A stretch of 64,000 bases of DNA, from positions 682,001 through 746,000 of the forward strand of contig CAWFXE010000006.1 of assembly GCA_963819715.1 (NCBI GenBank), read 5' to 3'. The DNA comes from DASUPK01 sp963819715. GTDB taxonomy: Bacteria; Actinomycetota; Thermoleophilia; Solirubrobacterales; 70-9. The notes below the pieces were generated by a model. That model saw only the letters and a list, made by a program, of their open reading frames with translations. It was not told where the DNA came from and did no database searches. The position numbers and the translations under genes are program-made. How positions within the stretch are numbered: the first letter of the stretch is position 1; each line of letters opens with the position of its first letter. Of this stretch, positions 7,043-15,907 are shown piece by piece.

Positions 7043-8424
7043 CGGTGGTCGACGAAGACCTCGCGCAGCGAGTCCTGGAGCGGGCGCTGTCGAAGGGCGG
7101 CGACTTCGCGGAGCTCTTCTGCGAGGACCGCCGGGGCTTCAGCCTCTCCATCGACGAGTCGCGGGTGGAGCGCCCGCAGTCGGGCAGCGAGCGGGGCGCC
7201 GGGGTCCGGGTGATCGACGGCGAGGTGACGCGCTTCGCGCACATCGACGGGCTCGCGGAGGAGGACCTGATGCGCGCCGCCGACGGCCTCGCCTCCGCGC
7301 TCGACGGCGACGCCACCGAGCCGCTCGCCCTGAGGGCGGGGGAGGCGCCCAAGCTGCAGGAGATCGAGGTCGACCCGGCCGGCGTCCCGGCCGAGCGCAA
7401 GGCCGAGATCCTGCGCGAGCTCGACGAGAGGGCTCGTGCGGCCGGCGCTGAGATCGCCCAGGCCTCGGCGAGCTACAACGAGGGCCGCCGACAGGTCGCC
7501 GTCTTCAACTCCGAGGGGCTCGCCGCGAGCGACGATCGCACCAGGGTGCGGCTCGGGGTGCAGGTCGTGGCGCGCAAGAACGGCACGGTCGAGACCGGCT
7601 TCGAAACGCTCGGCGAGCACCGCGGCTTCGAGCTGCTCGACGGCGATCCGGCCCGGATCGCTGATGAGGCGGCGAAGAAGGCGCTGACGCTCCTCGGCGC
7701 CGACCCCGCCCAGGCCGGCGAGATGACGGTGGTGGTCGGCGGCGGCTTTGGTGGCGTCCTCTTCCACGAGATGACCGGCCATGGCCTTGAGGCCGACGCG
7801 GTGCAGAAGGGGGCCAGTGTCTACGCGGGCAAGCTCGGGCAGAAGGTCGCCCAGCCGCTGCTCAATGCCTATGACGACGGTGTCATGGCGCACGAGTGGG
7901 GGACCGGCGCGATCGACGACGAGGGCACGCCCTGTCAGCGGACGGCCGTGATCCAGGAGGGCGACGTGACCTCCTTCCTCTACGACCGCCTGCGCGCCCG
8001 GCGCGACGGTGTCGTCTCGACCGGCAACGGGCGCCGCGCGAGCTTCCGCGATCTGCCGATCCCGCGCATGACCAACACCTACATCGAGCCGGGGGACGCG
8101 GACCCGGAGGCGATCATCTCGGAGGTGGAGAACGGCTTCTACGCCGTCTCCTTCGGCGGCGGCCAGGTGGAGCCCGCCACCGGCGACTTCGTCTTCGGCG
8201 TCTCGGAGGGCTATCTGATCGAGGGGGGCAGGGTGACCAAGCCCTGCCGCGGCGCGACCCTGATCGGCAACTGCCTGCACGCCCTCGAGCGGATCGACGC
8301 GGTGGGCAACGACTTCGAGATGAAGACCGGCTTCTGCGGCAAGGCGGGTCAGACGGCGCCGGTCGGCACAGGCCAAGGGCACGTCCGTATCAAGGGGATG
8401 ACCGTCGGCGGTACCGCCGTATGA
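7039..8424 (+). CDS. tldD: TldD metalloprotease subunit (TldD/PmbA family)
   Basis: 461 residues. TldD forms a heterodimer with TldE/PmbA that degrades unfolded peptides and processes some RiPP leaders and the CcdA antitoxin in enterobacteria. The zinc motif is present as HEMTGHGLEAD (HExxxH) around residue 240, followed by SVYAGKLGQKVA and, near the C-terminus, VSEGYLIEGGRVTKPCRGATLIGN. It is translationally coupled to pmbA downstream (4-bp ATGA overlap). No RiPP precursor was recognised nearby. Confidence 0.93.
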   Translation: MTVVDEDLAQRVLERALSKGGDFAELFCEDRRGFSLSIDESRVERPQSGSERGAGVRVIDGEVTRFAHIDGLAEEDLMRAADGLASALDGDATEPLALRAGEAPKLQEIEVDPAGVPAERKAEILRELDERARAAGAEIAQASASYNEGRRQVAVFNSEGLAASDDRTRVRLGVQVVARKNGTVETGFETLGEHRGFELLDGDPARIADEAAKKALTLLGADPAQAGEMTVVVGGGFGGVLFHEMTGHGLEADAVQKGASVYAGKLGQKVAQPLLNAYDDGVMAHEWGTGAIDDEGTPCQRTAVIQEGDVTSFLYDRLRARRDGVVSTGNGRRASFRDLPIPRMTNTYIEPGDADPEAIISEVENGFYAVSFGGGQVEPATGDFVFGVSEGYLIEGGRVTKPCRGATLIGNCLHALERIDAVGNDFEMKTGFCGKAGQTAPVGTGQGHVRIKGMTVGGTAV

Positions 8425-9776
8425 CGGAACTCGAGGACGTCGCGCGACGCGCGGTCGAGGCCGCCACCTCCGCCGGGGCGAGCGATGCGGAGGCCTGGAG
8501 CGAGGGCTCCCAGAGCCGCGAGGTGCGGGTCCACGCGGGCGAGGTCGAGAGCCTCACCGAGGCGAGCGGCCGCGGGGTCGGCATCCGCGCCTGGATCGGA
8601 AGCCGCACCGGCTACGCGTACGGGACCGACCTGACCGACTCCGGCCTCGCCGATCTGGCGGAGGCTGCCGTCGGTGCGGCCCGGGTCGCCGACGAGGACG
8701 AGAACTCGGCTGCCCCCGAGCCCTCCGGCGAGCCGCCACAGATCGACGGACTGCGCGACCCGGCCGTGGTGAGCACCGAGACCGCCGAGGTGATCGATCT
8801 GGCCAAGCGGATCGAGCGGGTCGCGCTCGATCGCGACGAGCGGGTCACCGGAGTGGAGGAGGTCGTCTACGTGGACGAGGACGGCGACGCGGCCATCGCC
8901 ACATCGCGCGGCGTCTCAGGGAGCTTCGGCTCCTCCGTCGCCTACTCGTTCCTGCAGGCGATGGCGACGCAGGACTCCGAGGTCCAGACCGGTCTCGGCT
9001 TCGGGGTGGGCCGCTCACCGAAGTCGCTCGACGCGGAGGAGATCGGGACCGAGGCCGGCGACGAGGCCGCCTCGATGCTCGGCGCGACCAAGCCCGAGTC
9101 CCGCACCTGCCCGGTGGTCCTCTCGGATCGGGTCACCGCGAGCTTCGCGGGGTTCATCGGCGGCGCGCTCTGCGCGGATGAGGTGCAGCGCGGCCGCTCG
9201 CCCTTCGCCGACCGCGTTGGCGATGAGATCGCCTCCCCCGCCTACGTGCTGGCGGACGACGGGATCGATCCGGGCGGGCTGGCGACCGCGCCGTTCGATG
9301 GCGAGGGGACCCCGCGCGAGCGGACTCCGCTGATCGCCGACGGCAAGCTGCTCGCCTATCTGCACGACTCCTACACGGCGCGTCGCGGCGACGCGCGGTC
9401 CACCGGCAACGCCTCGCGCGCCTCATACCGCTCCCCGCCCTCGGTCAGCCCGTCGAACCTTGTCCTCGAGGCCGGGGACCTGACCCTCGAGCAGCTGCTC
9501 GAGCGCGCCGGGGACGGCGTCTACATCACCGACGTCGCGGGTCTCCATTCGGGCGTCAACCCCGTCACCGGCCGCTATTCGGTCGGGGCATCCGGGCGGA
9601 CCATCAGCGGCGGCGAGCTCGCCGAGCCGCTGCGCGAGTTCACGATCGCCGGCGACCTCCTGGCCACGCTCGCCACCGTTCAGGCGATCGGCTCGGAGAT
9701 CCGCTGGGTGCCGTTCGGCGGTTCGGTGAAGACCGCGCCGATGCTGGTCGGGGAAATGGCCATTGGCGGTTCCTAG
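8421..9776 (+). CDS. pmbA: PmbA/TldE-type partner of TldD
   Basis: 451 residues from the ATG at 8421, which overlaps the tldD stop. It is homologous to TldD but lacks the HExxxH zinc motif, as expected for the non-catalytic partner. Typical segments are SREVRVHAGEVESLTEASGRGVGIRAW near the N-terminus, YLHDSYTARRGDARSTGNA in the middle and DVAGLHSGVNPVTGRYSVGASG towards the C-terminus. It ends the operon beginning at 6447. Confidence 0.92.
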   Translation: MTELEDVARRAVEAATSAGASDAEAWSEGSQSREVRVHAGEVESLTEASGRGVGIRAWIGSRTGYAYGTDLTDSGLADLAEAAVGAARVADEDENSAAPEPSGEPPQIDGLRDPAVVSTETAEVIDLAKRIERVALDRDERVTGVEEVVYVDEDGDAAIATSRGVSGSFGSSVAYSFLQAMATQDSEVQTGLGFGVGRSPKSLDAEEIGTEAGDEAASMLGATKPESRTCPVVLSDRVTASFAGFIGGALCADEVQRGRSPFADRVGDEIASPAYVLADDGIDPGGLATAPFDGEGTPRERTPLIADGKLLAYLHDSYTARRGDARSTGNASRASYRSPPSVSPSNLVLEAGDLTLEQLLERAGDGVYITDVAGLHSGVNPVTGRYSVGASGRTISGGELAEPLREFTIAGDLLATLATVQAIGSEIRWVPFGGSVKTAPMLVGEMAIGGS

Positions 9777-9847
9777 CCCGATGGGTTAGGGTCGCTTCGA
9801 TACCGCCGGGGGGCAGCAGCATCGATTAGGGGGCTCTAGGAGGAAGC

Positions 9848-10243
9848 ATGGGAGCAAATGGAAACGTGGCGATCATGCAGCGCGCGTACGACGCTTTCAA
9901 CGCCGCTGACATCGACACCCTGACCGAGGTCTTCGACGAGGACATCGTCTGGCACCTGCCCGGAAAGAGCTCGATGGCCGACGACTACCAGGGCCGCGAC
10001 GCGACTCTCGCCTACTTCGGCCAGATCGGAGAGAGGACGGGAGGCACCTTCCAGGCCGAGCTACAGCAATTGTTCGCCGGCGAGGACGGCAGAGTGATCG
10101 GCCTCCAGCGCAGCACCGGGGAGCGAGACGGTAAGCAGCTGGATGTCAGCAACTGCATCGTCTTCGAGCTCAAGGACGGCAAGGTCGTCGACGGCCGGGA
10201 GCACTTCAACGACCTCCACGCCTGGGACGAGTTCTGGTCGTAG
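9848..10243 (+). CDS. SnoaL/NTF2-like fold protein
   Basis: 131 residues with a strong TAGGAGGAAG ribosome-binding site ending 5 nt before the ATG. The sequence AYDAFNAADIDTLTEVFDEDIVWHLPG, then YFGQIGERTGGTF, and the C-terminal DGKVVDGREHFNDLHAWDEFW match the cone-shaped SnoaL-like/ketosteroid isomerase-like fold. Such proteins range from polyketide cyclases to stress proteins, so no reaction is assigned. It is monocistronic, with a convergent GST gene downstream. Confidence 0.85.
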   Translation: MGANGNVAIMQRAYDAFNAADIDTLTEVFDEDIVWHLPGKSSMADDYQGRDATLAYFGQIGERTGGTFQAELQQLFAGEDGRVIGLQRSTGERDGKQLDVSNCIVFELKDGKVVDGREHFNDLHAWDEFWS

Positions 10244-10266
10244 GCGCTTAGGGGGCCGGGACTCGC

Positions 10267-11031
10267 TCAGCGCCGTTCGTTTCGGAACATCGCGAGCGCG
10301 TGCGCACCCGCCGGGTGCGCACGAAACTCCCGCACCGTCGCCGCCATTCCCACCGGCAGCTCCTCGGGTTGCGGGAGGGGCACGCCGTATTCGGGCGGCA
10401 TCAGGACGGAGGCCGCCATCGCCGCGAACGTCAGGTCGGCGGCGGTGAATCGGTCGCCGCAGAGATACGGCCGCCCGTCGCTGAGCCGCTTCGCAACGGC
10501 GTCGAAGGTCGTCCGCACGTGCGTTTCTGACTGCGCCGCGGTCTCCGGCGTGATGTCGAGGTAGCGGTCAATCATGCGAATGGCGGCCGGATAGGCGATC
10601 GGGAGGATCCGGCGCTCCCAGCCGGGGACACCGGCACACCCGTAGGCGATCGCGAGGTCGCGGCGTTCCCGCATCTCGTTGTACATCCACCTGCGCCCAT
10701 CCGGTCCGAGGTTGGCGTCGAAATCGCGCTCGAGCGCCCGGATCTCCGAGGCCGCGCCCGGATCGTCCGGGTAGAGCCGCCGGCCCGGCGGCGCCTTGGC
10801 GTCGGCCTCGTCGACGATGTCGGCCGAGTCGGCCAGCACCCGATCACCGCAGACGAGGACCGGGGCGGTCCTCCCGCCCCCAGCTCGGCGCACCGCGACC
10901 CAGTGGATGAGCTGCAGGTGCGCCTGCTCGTCGTAGCTGATCCCCACGCGATCGAGCGCCCAGCGAGCCTTCTCGCAGTAGTGGCTGATCGGGATCGTGA
11001 TCAACACGCAGTGCTTGCCGGGCGAGCTCAT
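10267..11031 (-). CDS. Glutathione S-transferase-family protein
   Basis: 254 residues. The N-terminal thioredoxin-like part contains ISHYCEKARWALDRVGI, the typical GST start with a CxxK-like active site, and VLADSADIVDEADA corresponds to the cis-Pro/ESxxI thiol-binding region although the usual Pro is shifted. The C-terminal helical domain includes YLCGDRFTAADLTFAAM, the conserved N-capping box/Asp of GSTs. Actinobacteria often lack glutathione, so the cosubstrate may be mycothiol or another thiol; this is inference. Confidence 0.85.
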   Translation of the reverse strand: MSSPGKHCVLITIPISHYCEKARWALDRVGISYDEQAHLQLIHWVAVRRAGGGRTAPVLVCGDRVLADSADIVDEADAKAPPGRRLYPDDPGAASEIRALERDFDANLGPDGRRWMYNEMRERRDLAIAYGCAGVPGWERRILPIAYPAAIRMIDRYLDITPETAAQSETHVRTTFDAVAKRLSDGRPYLCGDRFTAADLTFAAMAASVLMPPEYGVPLPQPEELPVGMAATVREFRAHPAGAHALAMFRNERR

Positions 11032-11089
11032 CTGGACCGGATCATCCTCGCACTCACAAACAATGCTTTTTGGCTTCAGCAGCCGCTGT

Positions 11090-11122
11090 TAGGCTCGGCG
11101 CGAACTCCAATCACAGGAGGAG
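11090..11122 (+). promoter_or_regulatory. -10 box and Shine-Dalgarno of the HU gene
   Basis: TAGGCT (11090-11095) is a plausible -10 box in the divergent gap between the GST and HU genes. AGGAGGAG at about 11115-11122 lies just before the GTG at 11128 and decides the start: the ATG at 11123 is followed at once by an in-frame stop. Confidence 0.45.
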
Positions 11123-11127
11123 ATGAC

Positions 11128-11409
11128 GTGACCAAGGCAGAGTTCCTCGACGTGCTCGCAGGCGACAGCAGGATCGGCAACAAGAAGGAGGCGGGCCAGG
11201 CCGTCGACGCTGTCCTGGACGCCATCACGAGCGTCCTCCAGGGCGGGGGTGAGGTGAACTTCACCGGCTTCGGCAAGTTCGCCGTCGCCGAGCGGGGCCC
11301 GCGGCAGGGCGTGAACCCGCGCACCGGAGAGCGGATCTTCATCCCAGGGGGCAAGGTTCCGCGCTTCTCGGCCGGCTCCGGGCTGAAGAAAAAGGTCAAG
11401 GGCGGCTAG
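11128..11409 (+). CDS. hup: HU-family DNA-binding protein
   Basis: 93 residues from the GTG at 11128 behind a strong AGGAGGAG. HU is a dimeric, sequence-independent DNA-bending nucleoid protein. It starts TKAEFLDVLAGDSRIGNKKEAGQAVDAVLDAI (helical dimer part), then GEVNFTGFGKFAVAERGPRQGVNPRTGERI, which includes the signature beta-arm GFGKFxVxxRxxRxGxNPxTG. It lacks the long basic C-terminal tail of mycobacterial HU, ending after KKKVKGG. pyrF-like coding sequence begins right at its stop. Confidence 0.95.
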   Translation: MTKAEFLDVLAGDSRIGNKKEAGQAVDAVLDAITSVLQGGGEVNFTGFGKFAVAERGPRQGVNPRTGERIFIPGGKVPRFSAGSGLKKKVKGG

Positions 11410-11464
11410 CTCGAAGCCCTTCGCTGACAGGCTCGCGGCGCTCGTCGATGAGCGCCGCAGTCAG

Positions 11465-12328
11465 GTGTGCCTGGGGCTCGACCCCGACCCGGCCGATCTC
11501 TCGCCAGACGCGGCACCGGGCGCCGATCTCACGGATGTCGCAGATCGTGCGGCCTCGGCGGTCTTCGAGCACTGCCGCCGGCTGATCGAGCAGGCCGGCC
11601 CCGCCTGCGTGGCGGTGAAGCCGCAGTTCGCCTGCTTTGAGCGCCTCGGCGCGCCTGGCTGGAGGGCGCTCGCGGAGGTCTGCGACGCCGCCCAGCGCGC
11701 CGGGCTCCTGGTGGTGGGCGACGGCAAGCGCGGCGACGTCCCCGTGACGGCGAAGGCCTACGGGCAGGCGCTCGTGGGCGAGACAGAGACTCCATGGGGG
11801 GCCGTCGGCGGGCTCGGCGTGGACGCGTTCACGGCCAATCCGCTGCTTGGCGAGGATGAGATCGAGACGCTGATCGAGGCGGCGAAGGCAGCGGGCGCCG
11901 GTGTCTTCCTGCTCGTGCGGACCTCCAACCCCGGAGCCGCCCGTCTCCAGGACGCCTACATAAGCGCCGCCTCCTCGGCTTCGCGTCCGGGGGCGGCTGG
12001 GGACCGCCCCCTTCACGAGGAGCTGGCCGCCCTGGTGGCCGAGAGCGCACCGAAGCTCGGCGGCGAGTCGGGCCTTTCGGGAGTCGGCGCCGTGGTGGGC
12101 GCCACGGCGCCGCAGCATCTGGGCCGCCTGCGGGAGCTGATGCCCGACTCCGTCTTTCTGATCCCCGGGGTCGGCGCCCAGGGAGGTAAGCCGGAGGACC
12201 TCGGGCCGGCCCTGGCGCCTGGGCGCCCCGCGTCGGTGCTCGTCGCCGCCTCGCGCAGCATCGCGGGGGCGGACGACCCCGCCGCAGCCGCGGAGGAGCT
12301 GCGCGAGGCGGTCTGGAGCCTCATCTAG
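11465..12328 (+). CDS. pyrF: Orotidine 5'-phosphate decarboxylase, type 2
   Basis: It converts OMP to UMP, the last step of de novo pyrimidine synthesis. From the GTG at 11465 it has 287 residues and begins CLGLDPDPADL; GLLVVGDGKRGDVPVTAKAYGQAL carries the catalytic Asp-Lys-Asp array (DGKRGDV). In the same frame, homologous N-terminal sequence (FADRLAALVDERRSQ) extends upstream to the HU stop region. There is no ATG, GTG or TTG before 11465 and after the in-frame stop at 11384, so the true start is uncertain (non-canonical codon, or a shortened protein). The C-terminal part VIPGVGAQGG carries the phosphate-binding loop. Confidence 0.93.
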   Translation: MCLGLDPDPADLSPDAAPGADLTDVADRAASAVFEHCRRLIEQAGPACVAVKPQFACFERLGAPGWRALAEVCDAAQRAGLLVVGDGKRGDVPVTAKAYGQALVGETETPWGAVGGLGVDAFTANPLLGEDEIETLIEAAKAAGAGVFLLVRTSNPGAARLQDAYISAASSASRPGAAGDRPLHEELAALVAESAPKLGGESGLSGVGAVVGATAPQHLGRLRELMPDSVFLIPGVGAQGGKPEDLGPALAPGRPASVLVAASRSIAGADDPAAAAEELREAVWSLI

Positions 12329-12360
12329 CGGGACGGGGTCTTCGTGGCGTCCGTTGCGTT

Positions 12361-12366
12361 TACCCT
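12361..12366 (+). promoter_or_regulatory. -10 box (TACCCT) of the LysM gene
   Basis: TACCCT ends 15 nt before the ATG at 12381, predicting a leader of about 8 nt without a Shine-Dalgarno. It favours the 12381 start over the in-frame ATG at 12354, which would precede the box. Confidence 0.45.
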
Positions 12367-12380
12367 GTCCAGCCTCTCGA

Positions 12381-12698
12381 ATGCCGGACTACAAGCCGAA
12401 TCAATTCGTCCGCGTGTTCGCCGTGCTGGCCCTGATCGCGGCCCTCATCCTGGTGGTCGCCGTCGTGGCGACCACGGGCGGAGGGGGCGGCGACGGAAAG
12501 GGCGGTGACTCGCAGAAGACCCACGTCAGCAAGGCCGGGCGGAGGGCTCTGGACAAGGGGGTCTGGATCGTCCAATCGGGCGACACCCTCGGCGCGATTT
12601 CGTTGAAGACGGGCGTCGACGAGACCACTCTTCAGCAGCTCAATCCGGACATAGATCCACAGACCCTCCTCGAGGGCCAGCGGATAGCGTTGCGCTGA
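12381..12698 (+). CDS. Membrane-anchored LysM-domain protein
   Basis: 105 residues. A cytoplasmic stub (MPDYKPNQFVR) is followed by one membrane helix (FAVLALIAALILVVAVVATT), a Gly-rich linker, and a single C-terminal LysM domain (WIVQSGDTLGAISLKTGV... LQQLNPDIDPQTLLEGQRIALR), which binds peptidoglycan N-acetylglucosamine. It probably sits on the outer face of the membrane. The DD-carboxypeptidase gene starts 2 bp after its stop, so the two likely act together in the cell wall. Confidence 0.88.
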   Translation: MPDYKPNQFVRVFAVLALIAALILVVAVVATTGGGGGDGKGGDSQKTHVSKAGRRALDKGVWIVQSGDTLGAISLKTGVDETTLQQLNPDIDPQTLLEGQRIALR

Positions 12699-12700
12699 CG

Positions 12701-14068
12701 GTGCACAGAATCGAAGGCAGGCAGGGAAGGCGTGGAGTGCGCGTGGCCGTCGCGCTGCTGCTGGCGATCCTCCTGATCGGACCCGTCAGCTCAGCGGCGG
12801 CCTCGGCGGGCCCGAAGCTCGACGCGAAGGCGTGGATCCTGATCGACCCGCGCGACGACTCGGTGCTTGCGAGCAAGGCGCCGAACAAGCGGCTGCCGAT
12901 CGCCAGCACGACCAAGCTGATGACGGCGTACCTGGCGCTGAAGCGCCTGAAGCCGAACCAGATGATCGCCGCGCCTTCGTACCACCCGAGCGCGTCGGCC
13001 GAGATCACGCTGGGCCTGCGGCCCGGCGAGCGGATGCGGGTGCGCGACCTGCTCTACGGCCTGCTGCTGCCGAGCGCCTCCGACGCAGCCGAGACGCTCG
13101 CCGTCGGCGTCAGCGGCTCGGTTCCGGCCTTCGTCCAGCGGATGAACCAGGCGGCCAAGCAGCTCGGGCTGGCGGATACGAGCTACGCCAACCCGATCGG
13201 CCTCGACGACCCCGACAACTACTCGAGCGCCCACGACCTGGTCATGCTCGCCACGATCCTGTTGAAGAACCGCCTCTTCGCGCGGATCGTCAACACGCCG
13301 GCGGCCACCCTGACCAGCGGCGACCACCCGCGGACCGTGACCAGCCGCGACACGCTGCTCAACACCGTCCCCTGGATCAACGGGGTGAAGACGGGACACA
13401 CCCTCGGCGCCGGCTACGTCCTGGTCGGATCGGGAACCCAGGACTCGACCACCCTCATCTCCGCGGTGCTCAGCACGCCGAACGAGCCGACTCGCGACGC
13501 CGACACCCTCAAGCTCCTCCAGTACGGCTTCTCTCTCTATCACCCGGTCCAGCCCGTCAACCGAGGCCAGGAGCTGGCCGATCCCAATCTCGACTACCGC
13601 AGCGACCATCTCTCGCTGGTCGCCCAGCGGGCGCTCCCGGTCAACGTCAGGCAGGGACAGCACGTCGCCACCCGGGTGACCGCCCCCGACGAGATCAGCG
13701 GCGCCGTCAAGCAGGGTCAGGTGCTTGGCCACGTCACCGTCGTCGTCGACGGCAAGCGCGCCGCCGGCAGCCCGCTCGTCGCGGCCGACGCTGTGGGGGC
13801 GGCGACCCTCCTCGATAAGGTGATCTCAGTCGTCAAGAATCCATTCGTGTTACTTGCACTGGGGGCGATCGTGATACTCCTAGGGGTGCTGCTGACGAGA
13901 CGAGAGCGCGGGCCGAGAGAGCCGAAGGCGGCCATCCCGCGAGCTCGTGGCAACGGAAGCCAGCGTCAGACCCCGAGACAGCGGACCCCCGAGGAGCGCC
14001 GCAGGATGCACGAGGAACGGATGCGCAGGAGGCGTGAGAGGGCCGAGCGCAAGGGGGGAAGCGGATGA
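12701..14068 (+). CDS. dacA: Serine-type D-alanyl-D-alanine carboxypeptidase (penicillin-binding protein, S11)
   Basis: 455 residues from a GTG. It removes the terminal D-Ala of peptidoglycan stem peptides, limiting cross-linking. A signal peptide (VAVALLLAILLIGPVSSAAAS) precedes the peptidase domain with the three active-site motifs: SxxK (STTKLM, about residue 68), SxN-equivalent (SASDAAETLA; SAS instead of SGN) and KTG (GVKTGHTLGAGY). A beta-rich S11 C-terminal domain follows, then a membrane helix (PFVLLALGAIVILLGVLLT) and a basic Arg/Glu tail. The stop overlaps the PfkB gene by 4 bp. The symbol is by family; dacF would be equally fair. Confidence 0.9.
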   Translation: MHRIEGRQGRRGVRVAVALLLAILLIGPVSSAAASAGPKLDAKAWILIDPRDDSVLASKAPNKRLPIASTTKLMTAYLALKRLKPNQMIAAPSYHPSASAEITLGLRPGERMRVRDLLYGLLLPSASDAAETLAVGVSGSVPAFVQRMNQAAKQLGLADTSYANPIGLDDPDNYSSAHDLVMLATILLKNRLFARIVNTPAATLTSGDHPRTVTSRDTLLNTVPWINGVKTGHTLGAGYVLVGSGTQDSTTLISAVLSTPNEPTRDADTLKLLQYGFSLYHPVQPVNRGQELADPNLDYRSDHLSLVAQRALPVNVRQGQHVATRVTAPDEISGAVKQGQVLGHVTVVVDGKRAAGSPLVAADAVGAATLLDKVISVVKNPFVLLALGAIVILLGVLLTRRERGPREPKAAIPRARGNGSQRQTPRQRTPEERRRMHEERMRRRRERAERKGGSG

Positions 14069-15024
14069 TCCTGACCGTCACCCTGAACGCCGCGATTGAC
14101 CGCACCGTCGCGGTCCCGAGCTTCCGGCAGGGCCACCGCCACCGCGCCGTCGAGGCGAGCACCGTCGCCGGCGGCAAGGGCGTCAACGTCGCCCGTGCGC
14201 TGAAGCTCCTCGACCGGCCCGTGATCGCAACCGGCCTCGCCGGTGGCCCCACCGGCGCGCGGCTGATGGAGCGGCTCGCCGAGGAGTCCATCCTCACCGA
14301 CTTCACCTGGATCGCCGGCGAGTCGAGGACCAACCTCGCTGTCGTCGATCCCACCTCGGGCGAGCAAACCGAGATCAACGAGCGCGGGCCTGACGTCAAT
14401 GCCGAGGAGCTGGAGCGCTTCCTCGAGAAGCTGCTCTACCTCGCGCGCGGCGCCCGCATCTGCGCGATCGCCGGCAGCCTGCCCCCGTCGGTGCCGCCGG
14501 CCTTCTCCGCCCGCATTGTCGAGGAGCTCAAGGCGATCGGGGTCGAGACCATCGTCGATACTGAAGGCGAGCCGCTGCTCGCCTCTCTCCGCGCCGGCCC
14601 CGCCGCGGTCACCCCGAACGTCCGCGAGGCCGAGGGGGCCGTCGGCCACGAGTTCAACGACCGCGAGGACGCGCTGCTCGGCCTGCGCAGCCTGGTCGAG
14701 CTCGGCGCGGGAGATGCCGTGATCACCCGGCCCGAGGGCTGCGTCGCATCGCTGCTCGACTCGGAGGATCACCGCCACGCCTATGAGGTGATCGCTCCCT
14801 CGCTCGAGCCGGTCGCGACGGTCGGCTCCGGAGACGCTTTCCTGGCCGGGTTCGTCGCCGCCCGCTACGACGGCCGCCCGCCGGAGGAGTGCCTCCGCTA
14901 TGCGGTCGCCGTCGGCGCCGAGTCGACCCAGCACTTCGGCGCGGGAAGCATCGACCCGGCAGAGGTCGAGCGCCTGCTCCCGGGAGTCGAGGCCCGCGAG
15001 CTCGAATCCCCCGCCAAGGTCTAG
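14065..15024 (+). CDS. PfkB-family sugar-phosphate kinase (1-phosphofructokinase/tagatose-6-phosphate kinase type)
   Basis: 319 residues. It starts ILTVTLNAAIDRTVAVPSF as in FruK/LacC/PfkB enzymes, with the substrate loop VAGGKGVNVARALKLLD near residue 40 and the C-terminal ATP/anion hole GSGDAFLAGFVAARYDG containing the catalytic Asp. The likely reaction is ATP-dependent phosphorylation of fructose 1-phosphate or a related hexose phosphate; no fructose PTS genes lie nearby, so the substrate is open. It is coupled by a 4-bp overlap to the DD-carboxypeptidase gene. Confidence 0.88.
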   Translation: MILTVTLNAAIDRTVAVPSFRQGHRHRAVEASTVAGGKGVNVARALKLLDRPVIATGLAGGPTGARLMERLAEESILTDFTWIAGESRTNLAVVDPTSGEQTEINERGPDVNAEELERFLEKLLYLARGARICAIAGSLPPSVPPAFSARIVEELKAIGVETIVDTEGEPLLASLRAGPAAVTPNVREAEGAVGHEFNDREDALLGLRSLVELGAGDAVITRPEGCVASLLDSEDHRHAYEVIAPSLEPVATVGSGDAFLAGFVAARYDGRPPEECLRYAVAVGAESTQHFGAGSIDPAEVERLLPGVEARELESPAKV

Positions 15025-15033
15025 GCCCGCGCG

Positions 15034-15876
15034 CTACCCGCGGCGGCGCTTCTTGAACGGCGGATCCGCCAGGTCCTGCTCGCTGAACTGCCGCACGGTG
15101 CCGTCCGTTGCGTACTCGTAGAGGCAGAGGCTGAAGACCTGCTGGACCGCGGCGGAGATCGCCATCACCCCGAAGAGCAGCAGGCCGCCCACCGCGACCA
15201 GGACCGCCCCGGCGGTCGGGGAGTCGCCCCCGATCAGGGCGAAGCCGACGCCGAGCAGCATGGCGGCGGGGATCGCCACGAACACGGTCCAGAAACTGAT
15301 GGTCACCGTGCCGCTGATGCTTTCGCCCCAGCGCTTGCGGATCACGCCGACCGATTCCTTCAAGGCCTTGACGGGCCCCGGGGTCGGTGCCTCGGTGGCG
15401 AGGATCGGTATGACGAAAAGCGTGGCGAGGCCCCACGCCGCCCCGACGAGCGCAGCCGCGATTCGGCCGCCGCCGGGGATTCGGGAGGACAGCTCGGCGA
15501 GCAGCGCGCCCACGCCCGCGGAGAGCAGCGACCAGAGGGCGATCTTGCCGAGCCGCTTGCGCGACTCGCCGATCGCCTCGCCGAAGCTGAGCCGCCGGCC
15601 GTCCAATGCCGCGTTCGCCGCGCTCGCCAGCGCGACGTTGAAGAAGACGCTGAGGAAGGTGGAGGGGTACAGCGCGATCAGGATGGCCAGGAAGACCTTC
15701 CCCTGGCTGCTGCCGTCACTGGAATAACCGCCGATCAGCGTGTAGACCCCGAGCCAGATCAGCGCCGAGGTCAGGCCGAGCAAGGCCAGTGCGATCATGG
15801 CGCGGTCCCGGCGAACCAGATCCCACGCGGTCGAGGTCAGACGCCAGCTGCGGGCAATTCTCCCCTCGTTCTCCAT
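15034..15876 (-). CDS. Polytopic membrane protein, DUF6159-like
   Basis: 280 residues with a purine-rich ribosome-binding region (AAGGAGGAGG) before the ATG. It starts with a cytoplasmic RIARSWRLTSTAWDLVRRDRAMI, then about six hydrophobic segments in three pairs, with ANAALDGRRLSFGEAIGESRKRLGKIALWSLLSAGVGALL between pairs. This matches actinobacterial and archaeal DUF6159 proteins by overall pattern. Function is unknown. It is divergent from guaB3 and convergent with the PfkB gene. Confidence 0.75.
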   Translation of the reverse strand: MENEGRIARSWRLTSTAWDLVRRDRAMIALALLGLTSALIWLGVYTLIGGYSSDGSSQGKVFLAILIALYPSTFLSVFFNVALASAANAALDGRRLSFGEAIGESRKRLGKIALWSLLSAGVGALLAELSSRIPGGGRIAAALVGAAWGLATLFVIPILATEAPTPGPVKALKESVGVIRKRWGESISGTVTISFWTVFVAIPAAMLLGVGFALIGGDSPTAGAVLVAVGGLLLFGVMAISAAVQQVFSLCLYEYATDGTVRQFSEQDLADPPFKKRRRG

Positions 15877-15907
15877 TTTTCCTCCTCCTTGGGGAGCGAA
15901 GATTTTA

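Noticed and set aside
10903..11127. N-terminal extension of the HU gene
   Set aside because: It overlaps the divergent GST gene antisense; the Shine-Dalgarno directly before the GTG at 11128 and normal HU length settle the start.
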